Positions 17,724-26,903 of a DNA stretch of 64,000 nt are shown one piece after another. Source of the DNA: Mycolicibacterium arenosum. GTDB lineage: Bacteria; Actinomycetota; Actinomycetes; Mycobacteriales; Mycobacteriaceae. The number at the start of each line of letters is the position of its first letter. Within the stretch, counting starts at the first letter, position 1. Made by a program: the position numbers and the translations under genes. The stretch covers positions 124,001 through 188,000 of the forward strand of contig NZ_JANDBD010000002.1 of NCBI RefSeq assembly GCF_024320865.1, written 5' to 3'. A model generated the notes under the pieces. It worked only from the letters and a program-made list of their open reading frames with translations. It ran no database searches and was not told where the DNA came from.

Positions 17724-18558
17724 TCTCTGCGATGACGCGGTCCTCGTACTGAGTGAGGTCTATCCACGTGTAGCGGAACACCCGGTAGCGGGCACGGACG
17801 AGCGCGTTCTGCTTGATGCGATCCAGTCGGAACGTTTCAGGATCGACGTGGTGCGCCCAGCCGTCGACCTCCACGACGAGTCGGTCGCCTTCGAACAGGA
17901 AGTCGACCTCCCAGCCGAGCAGCTTCTGGTTGGCCTTCCAGCCGGTGATGCCGGCCTGTCGTAGGAGTTTGGCGAATAGTCGCTCGGCTGCTGATCGCGT
18001 GCCCTCTTCGGCTGCTTTCAGGAGCATTCGCGCCCGCGGTGAACCCCACCTCCCCTTGTTGCGAAGGTGAGCTGCCCAGAGCTTCGGTAGGTCGGTATGT
18101 CGTTGCAGCGCCTGATCCAGCAGCTGTGGACCGCCGCCGGGTCGCACTGCCGCTTCCACGACTGTGAGTGGTAGCGAGGTCACGCGAAGCCCGTTGTGCT
18201 CGACGATGTCGGCCGGCTGTAGGTCGCGTCGCCGAATGTGAATACCGGCTCGACGAATGTGATTGCTCACCCGAGGCACAGTGACTTCGACGACGTCGGG
18301 TGCGAACTTGGTCAGCCCAAGCCACCACGCCGCGGTGAGCCCGGTCGCGACGGCGGTGGCGCCGTTGCTCAGCACCGCGACGCGGACTCGGGCCGCGTCG
18401 CTGAACTCACGGTCGGCGACAAAGAATACCCCCCGCCAGCGACGTTGCCAGTGCCCCGACCGAACCAACCTGTCTACGGCGTGTCTGGACAGGCCGCACT
18501 TCTGAGCCTGGTCCATTGTGATGACGCCGTCCTGCTTTCGAAGGATGTCATCGAGCAC
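17710..18558 (-). CDS. AbiEi-like N-terminal domain plus DUF559 (Vsr-like) nuclease-fold protein
   Basis: 282 aa. Residues about 1-60 (GVITMDQAQKCGLSRHAVDRLVRSGHW) form the winged-helix domain seen in AbiEi-type antitoxins. The C-terminal VDFLFEGDRLVVEVDGWAHH, followed by RDRIKQNAL-like and FRYTWIDL segments, matches the DUF559/Vsr-like PD-(D/E)xK fold, with D and ExD as probable metal ligands. No AbiEii toxin partner is adjacent, so it is not a complete type IV toxin-antitoxin system. This two-domain family is frequent in actinobacteria and its role is unclear. Gene and nested hairpins: one copy lies at each end. Confidence 0.85.
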   Translation of the reverse strand: MLDDILRKQDGVITMDQAQKCGLSRHAVDRLVRSGHWQRRWRGVFFVADREFSDAARVRVAVLSNGATAVATGLTAAWWLGLTKFAPDVVEVTVPRVSNHIRRAGIHIRRRDLQPADIVEHNGLRVTSLPLTVVEAAVRPGGGPQLLDQALQRHTDLPKLWAAHLRNKGRWGSPRARMLLKAAEEGTRSAAERLFAKLLRQAGITGWKANQKLLGWEVDFLFEGDRLVVEVDGWAHHVDPETFRLDRIKQNALVRARYRVFRYTWIDLTQYEDRVIAEIRAR

Positions 18559-18602
18559 ATGTGTTAGGACGCAACCCGTCGCGAAACGGTTCCAAACTGC
18601 TG

Positions 18603-18647
18603 TTCGTGCACACTAGGGAGCGGTGAGCGCTCCTGCGGGTGCACGAA
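18603..18647 (-). terminator. Nested hairpin with CTCAC loop, copy 2 (3' of the Rv0779c-like gene)
   Basis: Read on the minus strand: perfect 9-bp outer stem TTCGTGCAC/GTGCACGAA, then GGAGCG/CGCTCC closing a CTCAC loop. It begins right at the stop of the minus-strand gene at 18648 and lies 44 nt upstream of the AbiEi-like gene. With copy 1 it makes a roughly 45-bp inverted repeat around that gene, but the placement at gene ends fits a terminator better than a transposon end. Confidence 0.65.
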
Positions 18648-19268
18648 TCACGATCTTCGGCGGGCGACCCCGGCGGAGCGGAGCTCCAGGTCGGCGAGGC
18701 CGCGGACCGCGATGGCGTCGTCTCGGCGCCAGGCGCTGACGGGGTCGGTCGACACGGCCATCAGCTTCGCCAGCGGCCGGTTGGCCAGCGCGCGCAGCGC
18801 GAGCAGCTGCTCGCCCGCGGGGGTGCGCGCCAGCGTGATCGCCGTCCACTTGCGGCGGAAGAACCGCACCCGCAGGTACAGCCACGGCATCGCGACGGCC
18901 AGGATCGGCGGCGCCGCGACCGCCAGCGCCAGCACCCACGCCAACCAGGTCGCCGTCGAATCGAGGCTCTGGCCGGCGCCCGCGATATCGCGTGCCGCTT
19001 CGCTCGCCGCACGCAGCGGCTTGCTCAGCGCGTCACCGAGCAGCGGCACGTCGTCGACGCTGTCGCCCGCCGAGTTGAGGTTGCCCGACACGCCGTCGGC
19101 GCCGGTCTGCACCTGCCTGCCCACCTCGGCGATGGTGGCGATCGCGGCGTGCACCGCCATCCCGACCAGCACCCAGACCGCCGCCCAGACCGCGACGACG
19201 ATGTCGCTGACGAGTTGCGTGAACAGGCGGCCCGGTGTGGTCGCATAGGGGACGTAGCGAGAACTCAT
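18648..19268 (-). CDS. Membrane protein of unknown function (Rv0779c-like)
   Basis: 206 aa from ATG 19268, the same length as Rv0779c. A hydrophobic segment at about 17-40 (FTQLVSDIVVAVWAAVWVLVGMAV) and another at about 103-128 (WLAWVLALAVAAPPILAVAMPWLYL) flank an extracytoplasmic helical stretch. The tail is cytoplasmic and basic (RVRFFRRKW), with RTPAGEQLLALRALANRPLAKL. No enzyme motif. It is divergent from purC with 29 bp between starts. A nested hairpin follows its stop. Confidence 0.82.
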   Translation of the reverse strand: MSSRYVPYATTPGRLFTQLVSDIVVAVWAAVWVLVGMAVHAAIATIAEVGRQVQTGADGVSGNLNSAGDSVDDVPLLGDALSKPLRAASEAARDIAGAGQSLDSTATWLAWVLALAVAAPPILAVAMPWLYLRVRFFRRKWTAITLARTPAGEQLLALRALANRPLAKLMAVSTDPVSAWRRDDAIAVRGLADLELRSAGVARRRS

Positions 19269-19297
19269 GCAACGATCCCAACAGATAGTCTGACGCG

Positions 19298-20200
19298 ATG
19301 CGTCCCGCTTTGACCGACTACCGCTATCTGGCGAGCGGCAAGGTTCGCGAGATCTACCAGATCGACGACGAGCACCTGCTGTTCGTGGCGAGCGACCGGA
19401 TCTCCGCATTCGACTACGTGCTGGACAGCGAGATCCCCGATAAGGGCCGCATCCTCACGGCGATGAGCGTGTTCTTCTTCGACTTCCTCGAGCGCACCGC
19501 GGACACCCGCAACCACCTCGCCGGACCCGCCGACGACGAGCGCATCCCCGAATCGGTGCTCGGCCGCGCGCTGGTGGTGCGCCGGCTCGAGATGCTTCCG
19601 GTGGAGTGCGTGGCCCGCGGCTACCTCACCGGGTCGGGCATCATCGACTACCGCGCCACCGGCTCGGTGTGCGGTATCGCGCTGCCCGCCGGACTGACCG
19701 AGGCGAGCAAGTTCAGCGAGCCGATCTTCACGCCGGCCACGAAAGCCGAACTGGGACTGCACGATGAGAACATCTCGTACGACGCGGTGGTGGCGTCGGT
19801 CGGGGAGAAGCGTGCCGCCGAACTGCGTGACGAGACGTTGCGCATCTACGCAGGCGCCGCCGCGCACGCATCGGAGAAGGGAATCATCATCGCCGACACC
19901 AAGTTCGAATTCGGGGTCGACGAGAAGGACGACATCGTGCTGGCCGACGAGGTCTTCACTCCCGACTCGTCGAGGTACTGGCCCGCCGACGGCTATCACG
20001 AGGGCGTCGTGCAGCCGAGCTTCGACAAGCAGTTCGTCCGCAACTGGCTCACCGGCCCCGACTCCGGCTGGGATCGCGCTAGCGAGACGCCCCCGCCACC
20101 ACTGCCGCCGGACATCGTGGCGGCCACCCGCGCCCGTTACATCGAGGCCTACGAACGCATCTCGGGACTCCGGTTCCAGGACTGGATCGGTGCCGCATGA
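19298..20200 (+). CDS. purC: SAICAR synthetase, purine biosynthesis
   Basis: 300 aa. It joins aspartate to CAIR using [33 protein letters not shown] is the nucleotide-binding N-terminus, [18 protein letters not shown] is the first SAICAR-synthetase signature, and ADTKFEFG the second. The ATG at 19298 follows TAGTCT (19286-19291) by 6 nt, so it is probably leaderless. Its stop overlaps the ptrB start in ATGA, coupling a purine gene to a peptidase, as with Rv0780/Rv0781. Confidence 0.97.
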   Translation: MRPALTDYRYLASGKVREIYQIDDEHLLFVASDRISAFDYVLDSEIPDKGRILTAMSVFFFDFLERTADTRNHLAGPADDERIPESVLGRALVVRRLEMLPVECVARGYLTGSGIIDYRATGSVCGIALPAGLTEASKFSEPIFTPATKAELGLHDENISYDAVVASVGEKRAAELRDETLRIYAGAAAHASEKGIIIADTKFEFGVDEKDDIVLADEVFTPDSSRYWPADGYHEGVVQPSFDKQFVRNWLTGPDSGWDRASETPPPPLPPDIVAATRARYIEAYERISGLRFQDWIGAA

Positions 20201-22338
20201 CCCCCCAGCCCCCGATCGCCAAGCGCGTCGACCACCGTCGCGAACACCACGGCGACGTCTTCATCGACCCCTACGAGTGGCTGCGCGACAAAGAGAGTCC
20301 CGACGTCGCCGCCTACCTCGAGGCCGAGAACGCCTACACCGAGGCGCAGACCGAGGTGTTGGCGCCGCTACGGCAGAAGATCTTCGACGAGATCAAGGCC
20401 CGCACCAAGGAGACGGACCTCTCGATCCCCACCCGTCGCGGCGACTGGTGGTACTACGGGCGCAGCTTCGAGGGCAAGCAGTACGGCGTGCAATGCCGTT
20501 GTCCGGTGCGCGATCCCGACGACTGGACGCCGCCGGAGCTCGACGAGGACACCGAGATCCCCGGTGAGCAGGTGCTGCTCGATGAGAACGTCGAGGCCGA
20601 AGGGCACGAGTTCTTCTCCCTCGGCGCGGCGTCCATCAGCATCGACGGGAACATCCTCGCGTTCTCCGTCGACGTCGTCGGTGACGAGCGATTCACCCTG
20701 AAGTTCAAGGACCTTCGCACCGGTGAGTTATACGACGACACCATCGCGGGAATCGGCGCGGGGGTGACCTGGGCCGCCGACAACCGGACGGTCTACTACA
20801 TCACCCTCGACGACGCGTGGCGCCCCGACACCGTGTGGCGCCACCGCATCGGCTCCGGCCTGCCCGCCGAGAAGGTGTACCACGAAGCCGACCAGCGCTT
20901 CTACGTCGCGGCGGGCCGCACGCGCAGCAACAAGTACGTCGTCATCGCCGCCAACAGCTCCGTCACCAGCGAGGTGTTCTACGGCGACGCCGCCAACCCC
21001 GACACCACGTTCACGTCGATCCTGCCGCGACGCGAGCTGGTGGAGTACTCCGCCGATCACGTGGTCGTCGGCGGTGAGGACCGTTTCCTGATCCTGCACA
21101 ACGACGGTGCTGAGAACTTCACCCTCGTCGAGGCGCCCGTCAGTGATCCGACGGCGTTCCGCACGCTGATCCCGCACCGCGAGGACGTCCGCCTCGACGC
21201 GGTCGACACGTTCGCCACCCACATCGTCGTCAGCTACCGCAGTGAGGCGCTTCCGCGCATCCAACTGTGGCCGATCTACGCCGACGGCAACTACGGGCAT
21301 CCCGAGGACATCACCTTCGACACCGAGTTGACGTCGTGCGGCCTCTCCGCGAACCCGAACTGGTCGGCACCGCGTCTGCGGGTGGGGACGACGTCGTTCG
21401 TGGTGCCCGTCCGCATCTACGACATCGTCCTGACGACCGGTGAGCGGATCCTGCTCAAGGAGCAGCCCGTCCTCGGCGATTACCGGCCCGAGGAGTACGT
21501 CGAGCGGCGTGACTGGGCCGAGGCCCTCGATGGTGCGCGCGTCCCGATCTCGATCATCCACCGCGCGGGACTTCAGTTCCCGGCGCCGACGCTGATCTAC
21601 GGATACGGCTCCTACGAGTCGTGCGAGGACCCGCGCTTCTCGATCGCCCGGCTGTCGCTGCTGGACCGCGGCATGGTGTTCGTCATCGCCCACGTGCGCG
21701 GCGGCGGGGAGCTCGGCAGGCCGTGGTACGAGCAGGGGAAGCTGCTGGAGAAGCGCAACTCGTTCACCGACTTCATCGCCGTGGCAGGCCATCTCATCAA
21801 CGAGGGCGTCACGCGCGCAGAGAACCTCGTCGCCTACGGCGGTAGCGCGGGCGGCCTGCTGGTCGGTGCGGTCGCCAACCTCGCGCCGGAGTTGTTCTCG
21901 GGCATCTTGGCCCAGGTGCCGTTCGCCGACGCGCTCACCACGATTCTCGATCCCTCGCTGCCGCTGACGGTCACCGAGTGGGACGAGTGGGGCAACCCGC
22001 TCGCCGACGAGGCCGTCTACCACTACATGAAGTCGTACACGCCGTACGAGAACGTCGAAGCCAAGCGCTACCCCGACATCCTTGCGATGACCTCGCTCAA
22101 CGACACCAGGGTCTACTACGTCGAGCCCGCGAAGTGGGTTGCCGCGCTTCGCCATACCGCGACCGAAGACACCCGTGTCCTGCTGAAGACCGAGATGTCG
22201 GCCGGCCACGGCGGGATCAGCGGACGCTACGAGCGCTGGAAGGAAGTGGCATTCCAGTACGCCTGGGTGCTGGCGACCGCGGACCGCGAGAACCACGGCG
22301 CCGGCCAGACCGATCACCTGTTCCCCGTCGCGGAGTGA
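20197..22338 (+). CDS. ptrB: Oligopeptidase B (S9A prolyl-oligopeptidase family)
   Basis: 713 aa, full length. N-terminal beta-propeller (about 1-420) and C-terminal alpha/beta-hydrolase domain. The nucleophile elbow GGSAGG is near residue 549, the Asp lies in [12 protein letters not shown] near 634, and the His in [14 protein letters not shown] near 671. It cleaves short peptides after Lys or Arg in the cytoplasm. In M. tuberculosis the gene is annotated as two pieces (ptrBa, ptrBb); here it is one uninterrupted frame. Translationally coupled to purC. Confidence 0.95.
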   Translation: MTPQPPIAKRVDHRREHHGDVFIDPYEWLRDKESPDVAAYLEAENAYTEAQTEVLAPLRQKIFDEIKARTKETDLSIPTRRGDWWYYGRSFEGKQYGVQCRCPVRDPDDWTPPELDEDTEIPGEQVLLDENVEAEGHEFFSLGAASISIDGNILAFSVDVVGDERFTLKFKDLRTGELYDDTIAGIGAGVTWAADNRTVYYITLDDAWRPDTVWRHRIGSGLPAEKVYHEADQRFYVAAGRTRSNKYVVIAANSSVTSEVFYGDAANPDTTFTSILPRRELVEYSADHVVVGGEDRFLILHNDGAENFTLVEAPVSDPTAFRTLIPHREDVRLDAVDTFATHIVVSYRSEALPRIQLWPIYADGNYGHPEDITFDTELTSCGLSANPNWSAPRLRVGTTSFVVPVRIYDIVLTTGERILLKEQPVLGDYRPEEYVERRDWAEALDGARVPISIIHRAGLQFPAPTLIYGYGSYESCEDPRFSIARLSLLDRGMVFVIAHVRGGGELGRPWYEQGKLLEKRNSFTDFIAVAGHLINEGVTRAENLVAYGGSAGGLLVGAVANLAPELFSGILAQVPFADALTTILDPSLPLTVTEWDEWGNPLADEAVYHYMKSYTPYENVEAKRYPDILAMTSLNDTRVYYVEPAKWVAALRHTATEDTRVLLKTEMSAGHGGISGRYERWKEVAFQYAWVLATADRENHGAGQTDHLFPVAE

Positions 22339-22354
22339 GTGTTAGCGTCGACCC

Positions 22355-22843
22355 GTGACCGTCAACACCATCGCCCTCACCACGCTCGACGGCAAGGCCA
22401 CTACGCTGGCCGAGTTGTCCGACGGCGCAACGCTCGTCGTGAACGTCGCGTCCAAGTGCGGGCTCACACCGCAGTACTCCGCCCTGGAGAAGCTGGCGAA
22501 GGACTACGGCGACCGCGGTCTGACGGTCGTCGGCGTGCCGTGCAATCAGTTCATGGGCCAGGAACCCGGCACGGCCGAGGAGATCCAGACGTTCTGTTCG
22601 TCGACGTACGGGGTCACGTTCCCGTTGCTCGAGAAGACCGACGTCAACGGCGAGGGCAGGCATCCGCTGTACGCCGAATTGACCAAGGCGACCGACGCCG
22701 ACGGCGAGGCGGGCGACATCCAGTGGAACTTCGAGAAGTTCCTGCTGGCTCCCGGCGGCGAGGTGGTGAACCGATTCCGTCCGCGCACCGAACCCGACGC
22801 GCCGGAGGTCATCAGCGCCATCGAGGCCGTACTACCGGGCTGA
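22355..22843 (+). CDS. Glutathione-peroxidase family thiol peroxidase
   Basis: 162 aa, thioredoxin fold. The peroxidatic Cys is in NVASKCGLTPQY; VVGVPCNQF holds the possible resolving Cys and conserved Gln/Asn; WNFEKFL holds the conserved Trp-Asn. It uses Cys (TGC), not selenocysteine. Mycobacteria make mycothiol rather than glutathione, so the reductant is probably thioredoxin. The GTG at 22355 lies 6 nt after TAGCGT (22343-22348), a leaderless arrangement, and 16 nt after ptrB. It removes hydroperoxides in the cytoplasm. Confidence 0.92.
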   Translation: MTVNTIALTTLDGKATTLAELSDGATLVVNVASKCGLTPQYSALEKLAKDYGDRGLTVVGVPCNQFMGQEPGTAEEIQTFCSSTYGVTFPLLEKTDVNGEGRHPLYAELTKATDADGEAGDIQWNFEKFLLAPGGEVVNRFRPRTEPDAPEVISAIEAVLPG

Positions 22844-22931
22844 CCACCTCTTTCGGTTTCCACACCGGATCGTCAACTCCCACCCACGTGTCCGACACCT
22901 TCTGCACATCTGGCGTTGCCATACTGCCCGC

Positions 22932-23633
22932 GTGGGAGAACTGATCGTCTCGATCTCGGGAATCGCCGACCGCACGCTCGACGCGGTCGCCGACTTCCGC
23001 GCCGACCTGGCCACCCGCAACGTACCCGCGTCGCTGATGGTGGCGCCTCGGCTCAAGGGCGGCTACCGACTGGACACCGACACCAGGACGGTCGACTGGC
23101 TGACCGGCCAGCGTTCCTCGGGGGACGCCGTCGTCCTGCACGGGTACGACGAGGCCGCTACCAAGAAGCTGCGCAGCGAGTTCGCCACCCTGCAGGCGCA
23201 CGAGGCCAACCTGCGGCTGACGGGCGCCGACCGGGTGCTCGAACACCTCGGTCTGCGTACCCGACTGTTCGCCGCGCCGGGCTGGACCGTCTCGCAGGGG
23301 ACCGTTACCGCACTGCCTCGCAACGGTTTCCGGCTGCTCGCGGGCCTCGCGGGGATCACCGATCTGGTCCGGGACGACACGCTTCGGGCCAGGGTGCTCG
23401 GCATCGGCGAGGGCTTCCTGACCGACTCGTGGTGGTGCCGCACGCTGGTGCTGTCCGCCGAGCGGACCGCGCGCCGGTCCGGGACCGTGCGCGTCGCGGT
23501 CTCGGCGATGCAGCTGCGGAAGCCCGGCCCGCGCCAGGCCGTCCTCGACGCCGTCGACCTGGCGCTGATGCACGGCTGCACACCCGACGTCTACCGCTGG
23601 GAGCCGCAGCGCGCGTTGACGGACGCCGCCTGA
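22932..23633 (+). CDS. DUF2334 (polysaccharide-deacetylase-like) protein
   Basis: 233 aa, corresponding by position and length to Rv0784. The beta-alpha fold opens ELIVSISGIADRTLDAVADFRADL, then SLMVAPRLKGGY and SSGDAVVLHGYDEAA, where Asp and His could be metal ligands as in NodB-type deacetylases. There is no signal peptide, which is unusual for an enzyme acting on wall polysaccharide. Start GTG at 22932, with the near-consensus box CATACT 6 nt before it. Substrate unknown. Confidence 0.8.
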   Translation: MGELIVSISGIADRTLDAVADFRADLATRNVPASLMVAPRLKGGYRLDTDTRTVDWLTGQRSSGDAVVLHGYDEAATKKLRSEFATLQAHEANLRLTGADRVLEHLGLRTRLFAAPGWTVSQGTVTALPRNGFRLLAGLAGITDLVRDDTLRARVLGIGEGFLTDSWWCRTLVLSAERTARRSGTVRVAVSAMQLRKPGPRQAVLDAVDLALMHGCTPDVYRWEPQRALTDAA

Positions 23634-23649
23634 CGGCTACCGTGGCGGC

Positions 23650-25323
23650 ATGGCTGATACCGGAGCCGCCCCGGCGGCGACATCCAGCGCTGATGTCATC
23701 GTCGTCGGAGCGGGACTCGCGGGACTGGTCGCAGCCTGCGAGGTGATCGACGCCGGACGTTCGGTCCTCATCGTCGACCAGGAGAACGCCGCCAACATCG
23801 GTGGTCAGGCGTTCTGGTCGTTCGGCGGACTGTTCCTCGTCGACAGCCCCGAGCAGCGCCGGCTCGGCATCCGCGACAGCCACGAACTCGCGCTGCAGGA
23901 CTGGCTCGGCACCGCGGGATTCGACCGGCCCGAGGACCACTGGCCGCGGCAGTGGGCGCACGCCTACGTGGACTTCGCCGCCGGTGAGAAGCGCAGCTAC
24001 CTGCGCGAGCGCGGACTGCGGACGTTCGCGCTGGTCGGCTGGGCCGAACGCGGGGGCTACGGCGCCAACGGGCACGGCAACTCGGTGCCGCGCTTCCACA
24101 TCACGTGGGGCACCGGCCCGGCCATCGTCGACGTGTTCGCCCGCAGGCTGCTGGACCATCCGCGGGTGCGGTTCGCCAACCGGCACCGCGTCGATGAACT
24201 GATCACCGAGGCCGGCGCGGTCACCGGGGTGCGCGGCGCCGTCCTCGAGCCGACCGACGTCGCGCGCGGGGTGGCATCGTCGCGAACCGCTATAGCCGAC
24301 TTCGAGTTCCGCGCCCAGGCGGTGATCGTCGCCAGCGGCGGCATCGGCGGCAACCACGACCTGGTGCGGGCCAACTGGCCCGAGCGAATGGGCCCGGTGC
24401 CCGGTCAGCTGCTGTCCGGCGTGCCTGAGCACGTCGACGGCCGCATGCTGGGCATCAGCGAGAAGGCCGGTGCCCGTCTCATCAACAGCGACCGCATGTG
24501 GCACTACACCGAGGGCATCACCAACTACGACCCGATCTGGCCGAAACACGGCATCCGCATTCTGCCCGGGCCCTCGTCGCTGTGGCTCGATGCGAGCGGA
24601 AAGCGTTTGCCCGTACCGCTTTACCCCGGCTTCGACACCCTCGGCACTCTCGAGTACATCGCGAAGACCGGCTACGACTACACCTGGTTCGTATTGAACG
24701 CACGCATCATCGCCAAGGAGTTCGGCCTGTCGGGGCAGGAGCAGAACCCGGACCTGACCGGACAGAGCGTGCGCCAGGTGATCGCGCGCATCAAACCGGG
24801 CGCGCCCGGTCCCGTGCAGGCCTTCGTCGACCGGGGTGTCGACTTCGTCCATGCGGACTCGCTGCGCGATCTCGTCGCGAAGATGAACGCCGTGCCAGGG
24901 GTGGAACCGCTCGACTACGACGTCGTCGAGGCCGAGGTGACGGCGCGCGACCGCGAGGTGGCGAACAAGTACACCAAGGACGGTCAGATCACCGCGATAC
25001 GCGGCGCGCGCAACTACCTCGCCGACAGGATCAGCCGCGTCGTCGCACCGCACCGCATCACCGATCCGAAGGCCGGTCCGCTGATCGCCGTGAAGCTGCA
25101 CATCCTGACGCGAAAGTCGCTGGGCGGCATGGAAACCGACCTCGACAGCCGGGTGCTGAGGTCCGACGGCGAAGCCCTGCCGGGGCTCTACGCGGCGGGC
25201 GAGGCTGCGGGCTTCGGCGGCGGTGGCGTGCACGGCTACCGCTCGCTGGAGGGCACCTTCCTCGGCGGGTGCGTGTTCAGCGGGCGCGCCGCGGGCCGCG
25301 CCGCTGCGCGCGACACCGCATAG
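23650..25323 (+). CDS. FAD-binding dehydrogenase, 3-ketosteroid delta-1-dehydrogenase-like (KSTD/fumarate-reductase superfamily)
   Basis: 557 aa, like Rv0785. DVIVVGAGLAGLVAACEVIDAG (about 17-38) binds FAD; QAVIVASGGIGGNHDLVR is the second flavin motif; ETDLDSRVLRSDGEALPGLYAAGEAAGFGGGGVHGYRSLEG is the C-terminal FAD motif of this group. The family introduces double bonds or reduces enoates in steroids and related compounds; Rv0785-type proteins have no firmly fixed substrate that I know of. TACCGT (23638-23643) precedes the ATG by 6 nt. Its last 88 nt overlap the converging gene. Confidence 0.9.
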   Translation: MADTGAAPAATSSADVIVVGAGLAGLVAACEVIDAGRSVLIVDQENAANIGGQAFWSFGGLFLVDSPEQRRLGIRDSHELALQDWLGTAGFDRPEDHWPRQWAHAYVDFAAGEKRSYLRERGLRTFALVGWAERGGYGANGHGNSVPRFHITWGTGPAIVDVFARRLLDHPRVRFANRHRVDELITEAGAVTGVRGAVLEPTDVARGVASSRTAIADFEFRAQAVIVASGGIGGNHDLVRANWPERMGPVPGQLLSGVPEHVDGRMLGISEKAGARLINSDRMWHYTEGITNYDPIWPKHGIRILPGPSSLWLDASGKRLPVPLYPGFDTLGTLEYIAKTGYDYTWFVLNARIIAKEFGLSGQEQNPDLTGQSVRQVIARIKPGAPGPVQAFVDRGVDFVHADSLRDLVAKMNAVPGVEPLDYDVVEAEVTARDREVANKYTKDGQITAIRGARNYLADRISRVVAPHRITDPKAGPLIAVKLHILTRKSLGGMETDLDSRVLRSDGEALPGLYAAGEAAGFGGGGVHGYRSLEGTFLGGCVFSGRAAGRAAARDTA

Positions 25324-25922
25324 GGAACGTCGATCGTCGTCGTCACCGACACCAACTGCGGGGTGGGCGGCGCCGACGAGAAGCCGAAGTGAACGGGCGG
25401 CTCGAGCGGTGTGAGACCGCCCAGATCGGCACCGCGGAACGTTCCCGTCGCCGACGCGATGAGCCGCGTGCGTCGCACGCCGTAGTACTCGCGGCGGCCG
25501 TGGCCCGCGGTGCCCGCCGTCTGCACACCGGGCACCAACCGGGACGCGATCGGGTTGATGGCGCGCAACCAGATCGGCGCCGCCGCCAGCGGGGCGGGCA
25601 CCATCCGGAGCAGCCAGTCGAACGGGGCGGGCCCGCCCAGCGTCGCCGACACCTCCAGGCCCGGTGCGGACAGCGTGAAGCCGTCGGCGGTGATCGTCGA
25701 TGCGACGGGCCCCAGCTCGATGTGATCGAACGTGTAAGTGGCCGTGACGAATTCGGCGACCTCTTCGTTCGGGGCCAGCAGCGTGCGCTGGCCGTCAGCG
25801 GCCTCGACCATCACATCGGCGAACGTACCGAGGGGGGACCGCTGCCACGTCCCGATCACCATGCGGACACCCGCGGTGGTACCGAGACCTGCGATGTTGC
25901 CGGTGAAGACGAGGCGGTTCAT
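25236..25922 (-). CDS. Conserved protein of unknown function, beta-rich
   Basis: 228 aa from ATG 25922. No recognised catalytic motif. The sequence has alternating hydrophobic strands (NRLVFTGNIAGLG, VRMVIGTWQRS, TATYTFDHIELGP, FGFSSAPPTPQLVSVTTTIDVPY), suggesting a beta-barrel or lipocalin-like fold. The last 35 or so residues overlap the 3' end of the converging flavoprotein (88 nt) and look poorly conserved in style, so a shorter ancestral protein ending near DVPY may have been extended. It is 26 nt downstream of the MBL-fold hydrolase and probably co-transcribed. Confidence 0.7.
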   Translation of the reverse strand: MNRLVFTGNIAGLGTTAGVRMVIGTWQRSPLGTFADVMVEAADGQRTLLAPNEEVAEFVTATYTFDHIELGPVASTITADGFTLSAPGLEVSATLGGPAPFDWLLRMVPAPLAAAPIWLRAINPIASRLVPGVQTAGTAGHGRREYYGVRRTRLIASATGTFRGADLGGLTPLEPPVHFGFSSAPPTPQLVSVTTTIDVPYAVSRAAARPAARPLNTHPPRKVPSSER

Positions 25923-25948
25923 GTCGATATCCCGTCGCTTCGCAACCC

Positions 25949-26602
25949 CTAGAACTCCGTGCCGTTCTCCTCGGTGAGCACCCGGAAGTCCGTATCGGTC
26001 ATTTCGGAGAGCCGTCCGTAGTAGATGCCGCGCGCCGCGGGGTCGACGATGCCCTGGTGGATCGGCACGGCGCGGGTGGGCGCGACCGCCCTCAGGTAAT
26101 CGACGGCCTCCGAGATCTTCATCCACGGCGCCGCTGCCGGGGCCGCCAGCACGTCGACGGGCTCGCCGGGGGTGAACAGGGCGTCACCGGGGTGCATGAG
26201 GCGCGCCGGGTGTTCGCCGTCGCCGATCAGGTACGAGATGTTGTCGATCGTCGGGATCTCGGGGTGGATGACGGCGTGGGTGCCGCCGACGCCGCGCACG
26301 GTCAGCCCGCCCACGGTGAACCCGTCACCCGCGTGCACGGCCGTCCACGGCTCGCCGAGTTGCGCCGCTGTCATGGGGTCGGCGTACAGCGCGGCCTGCG
26401 GGTTCGCCTCCAGCAGGGCGGGCAGTCGGGCGGTGTCCGCGTGGTCGGGGTGCTGGTGGGTGATCAGGATCGCCGACAACCCCGTGATGCCCTCGAAGCC
26501 GTGCGAGAAGTTGCCCGGATCGAAGAGCACGGTGGTGTCACCGCCGCTGCCGTCGGGAAAAGCGGCGAGCAGACAGGAGTGGCCGAAATGCGTCAAGTGC
26601 AT
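25949..26602 (-). CDS. Metallo-beta-lactamase-fold hydrolase (UlaG-like)
   Basis: 217 aa from ATG 26602 (MHLTHFGHSCLLAAF); the frame is open upstream, but only antisense to purQ. Zinc-site motifs: THQHPDHAD (HxHxDH), GGTHAVIH and MHPGDA. The start and motif order match the UlaG/ComEC-like group that hydrolyses small cyclic or phosphate esters. Cytoplasmic, no signal peptide. It is divergent from purS with 61 bp between starts. Confidence 0.9.
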   Translation of the reverse strand: MHLTHFGHSCLLAAFPDGSGGDTTVLFDPGNFSHGFEGITGLSAILITHQHPDHADTARLPALLEANPQAALYADPMTAAQLGEPWTAVHAGDGFTVGGLTVRGVGGTHAVIHPEIPTIDNISYLIGDGEHPARLMHPGDALFTPGEPVDVLAAPAAAPWMKISEAVDYLRAVAPTRAVPIHQGIVDPAARGIYYGRLSEMTDTDFRVLTEENGTEF

Positions 26603-26663
26603 GGCTCCATTGTGCCGCCGGTAGAGTGATCGCCGTCCCGAACTCTCAAGACAGGAGCCGCGC

Positions 26664-26903
26664 GTGGCCCGTGTCGTCGTGCACGTCATGCCCAAGACCG
26701 AGATCCTCGACCCGCAGGGCCAGGCGATCGTCGGCGCCCTCGGTCGGCTCGGCCACACGGGCATCTCAGATGTCCGGCAGGGCAAGCGTTTCGAGCTCGA
26801 GGTCGACGACAGCGTCTCCGACGAGGCACTCGACGAGATCGCCGAATCGCTGCTGGCCAACACCGTGATCGAGGACTGGTCCGTACACCGGGAGTCCGAG
26901 TGA
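26664..26903 (+). CDS. purS: FGAM synthetase subunit PurS
   Basis: 79 aa, the normal size. [21 protein letters not shown] is the PurS opening, and [16 protein letters not shown] follows. PurS forms a complex with PurQ and PurL that converts FGAR to FGAM, helping ammonia transfer. The GTG start has AGGAG upstream (26653-26657), and TAGAGT at 26622-26627 is a good -10 box giving a leader of about 30 nt. The stop overlaps the purQ start (GTGA). Confidence 0.96.
   Translation: MARVVVHVMPKTEILDPQGQAIVGALGRLGHTGISDVRQGKRFELEVDDSVSDEALDEIAESLLANTVIEDWSVHRESE

Noticed and set aside
17679..18647. AbiEi/DUF559 gene as a transposon with about 45-bp terminal inverted repeats
   Set aside because: The repeats are themselves hairpins, a third family member lies after purQ without any mobile gene, and each sits at a gene 3' end. 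No transposase or target duplication was seen.
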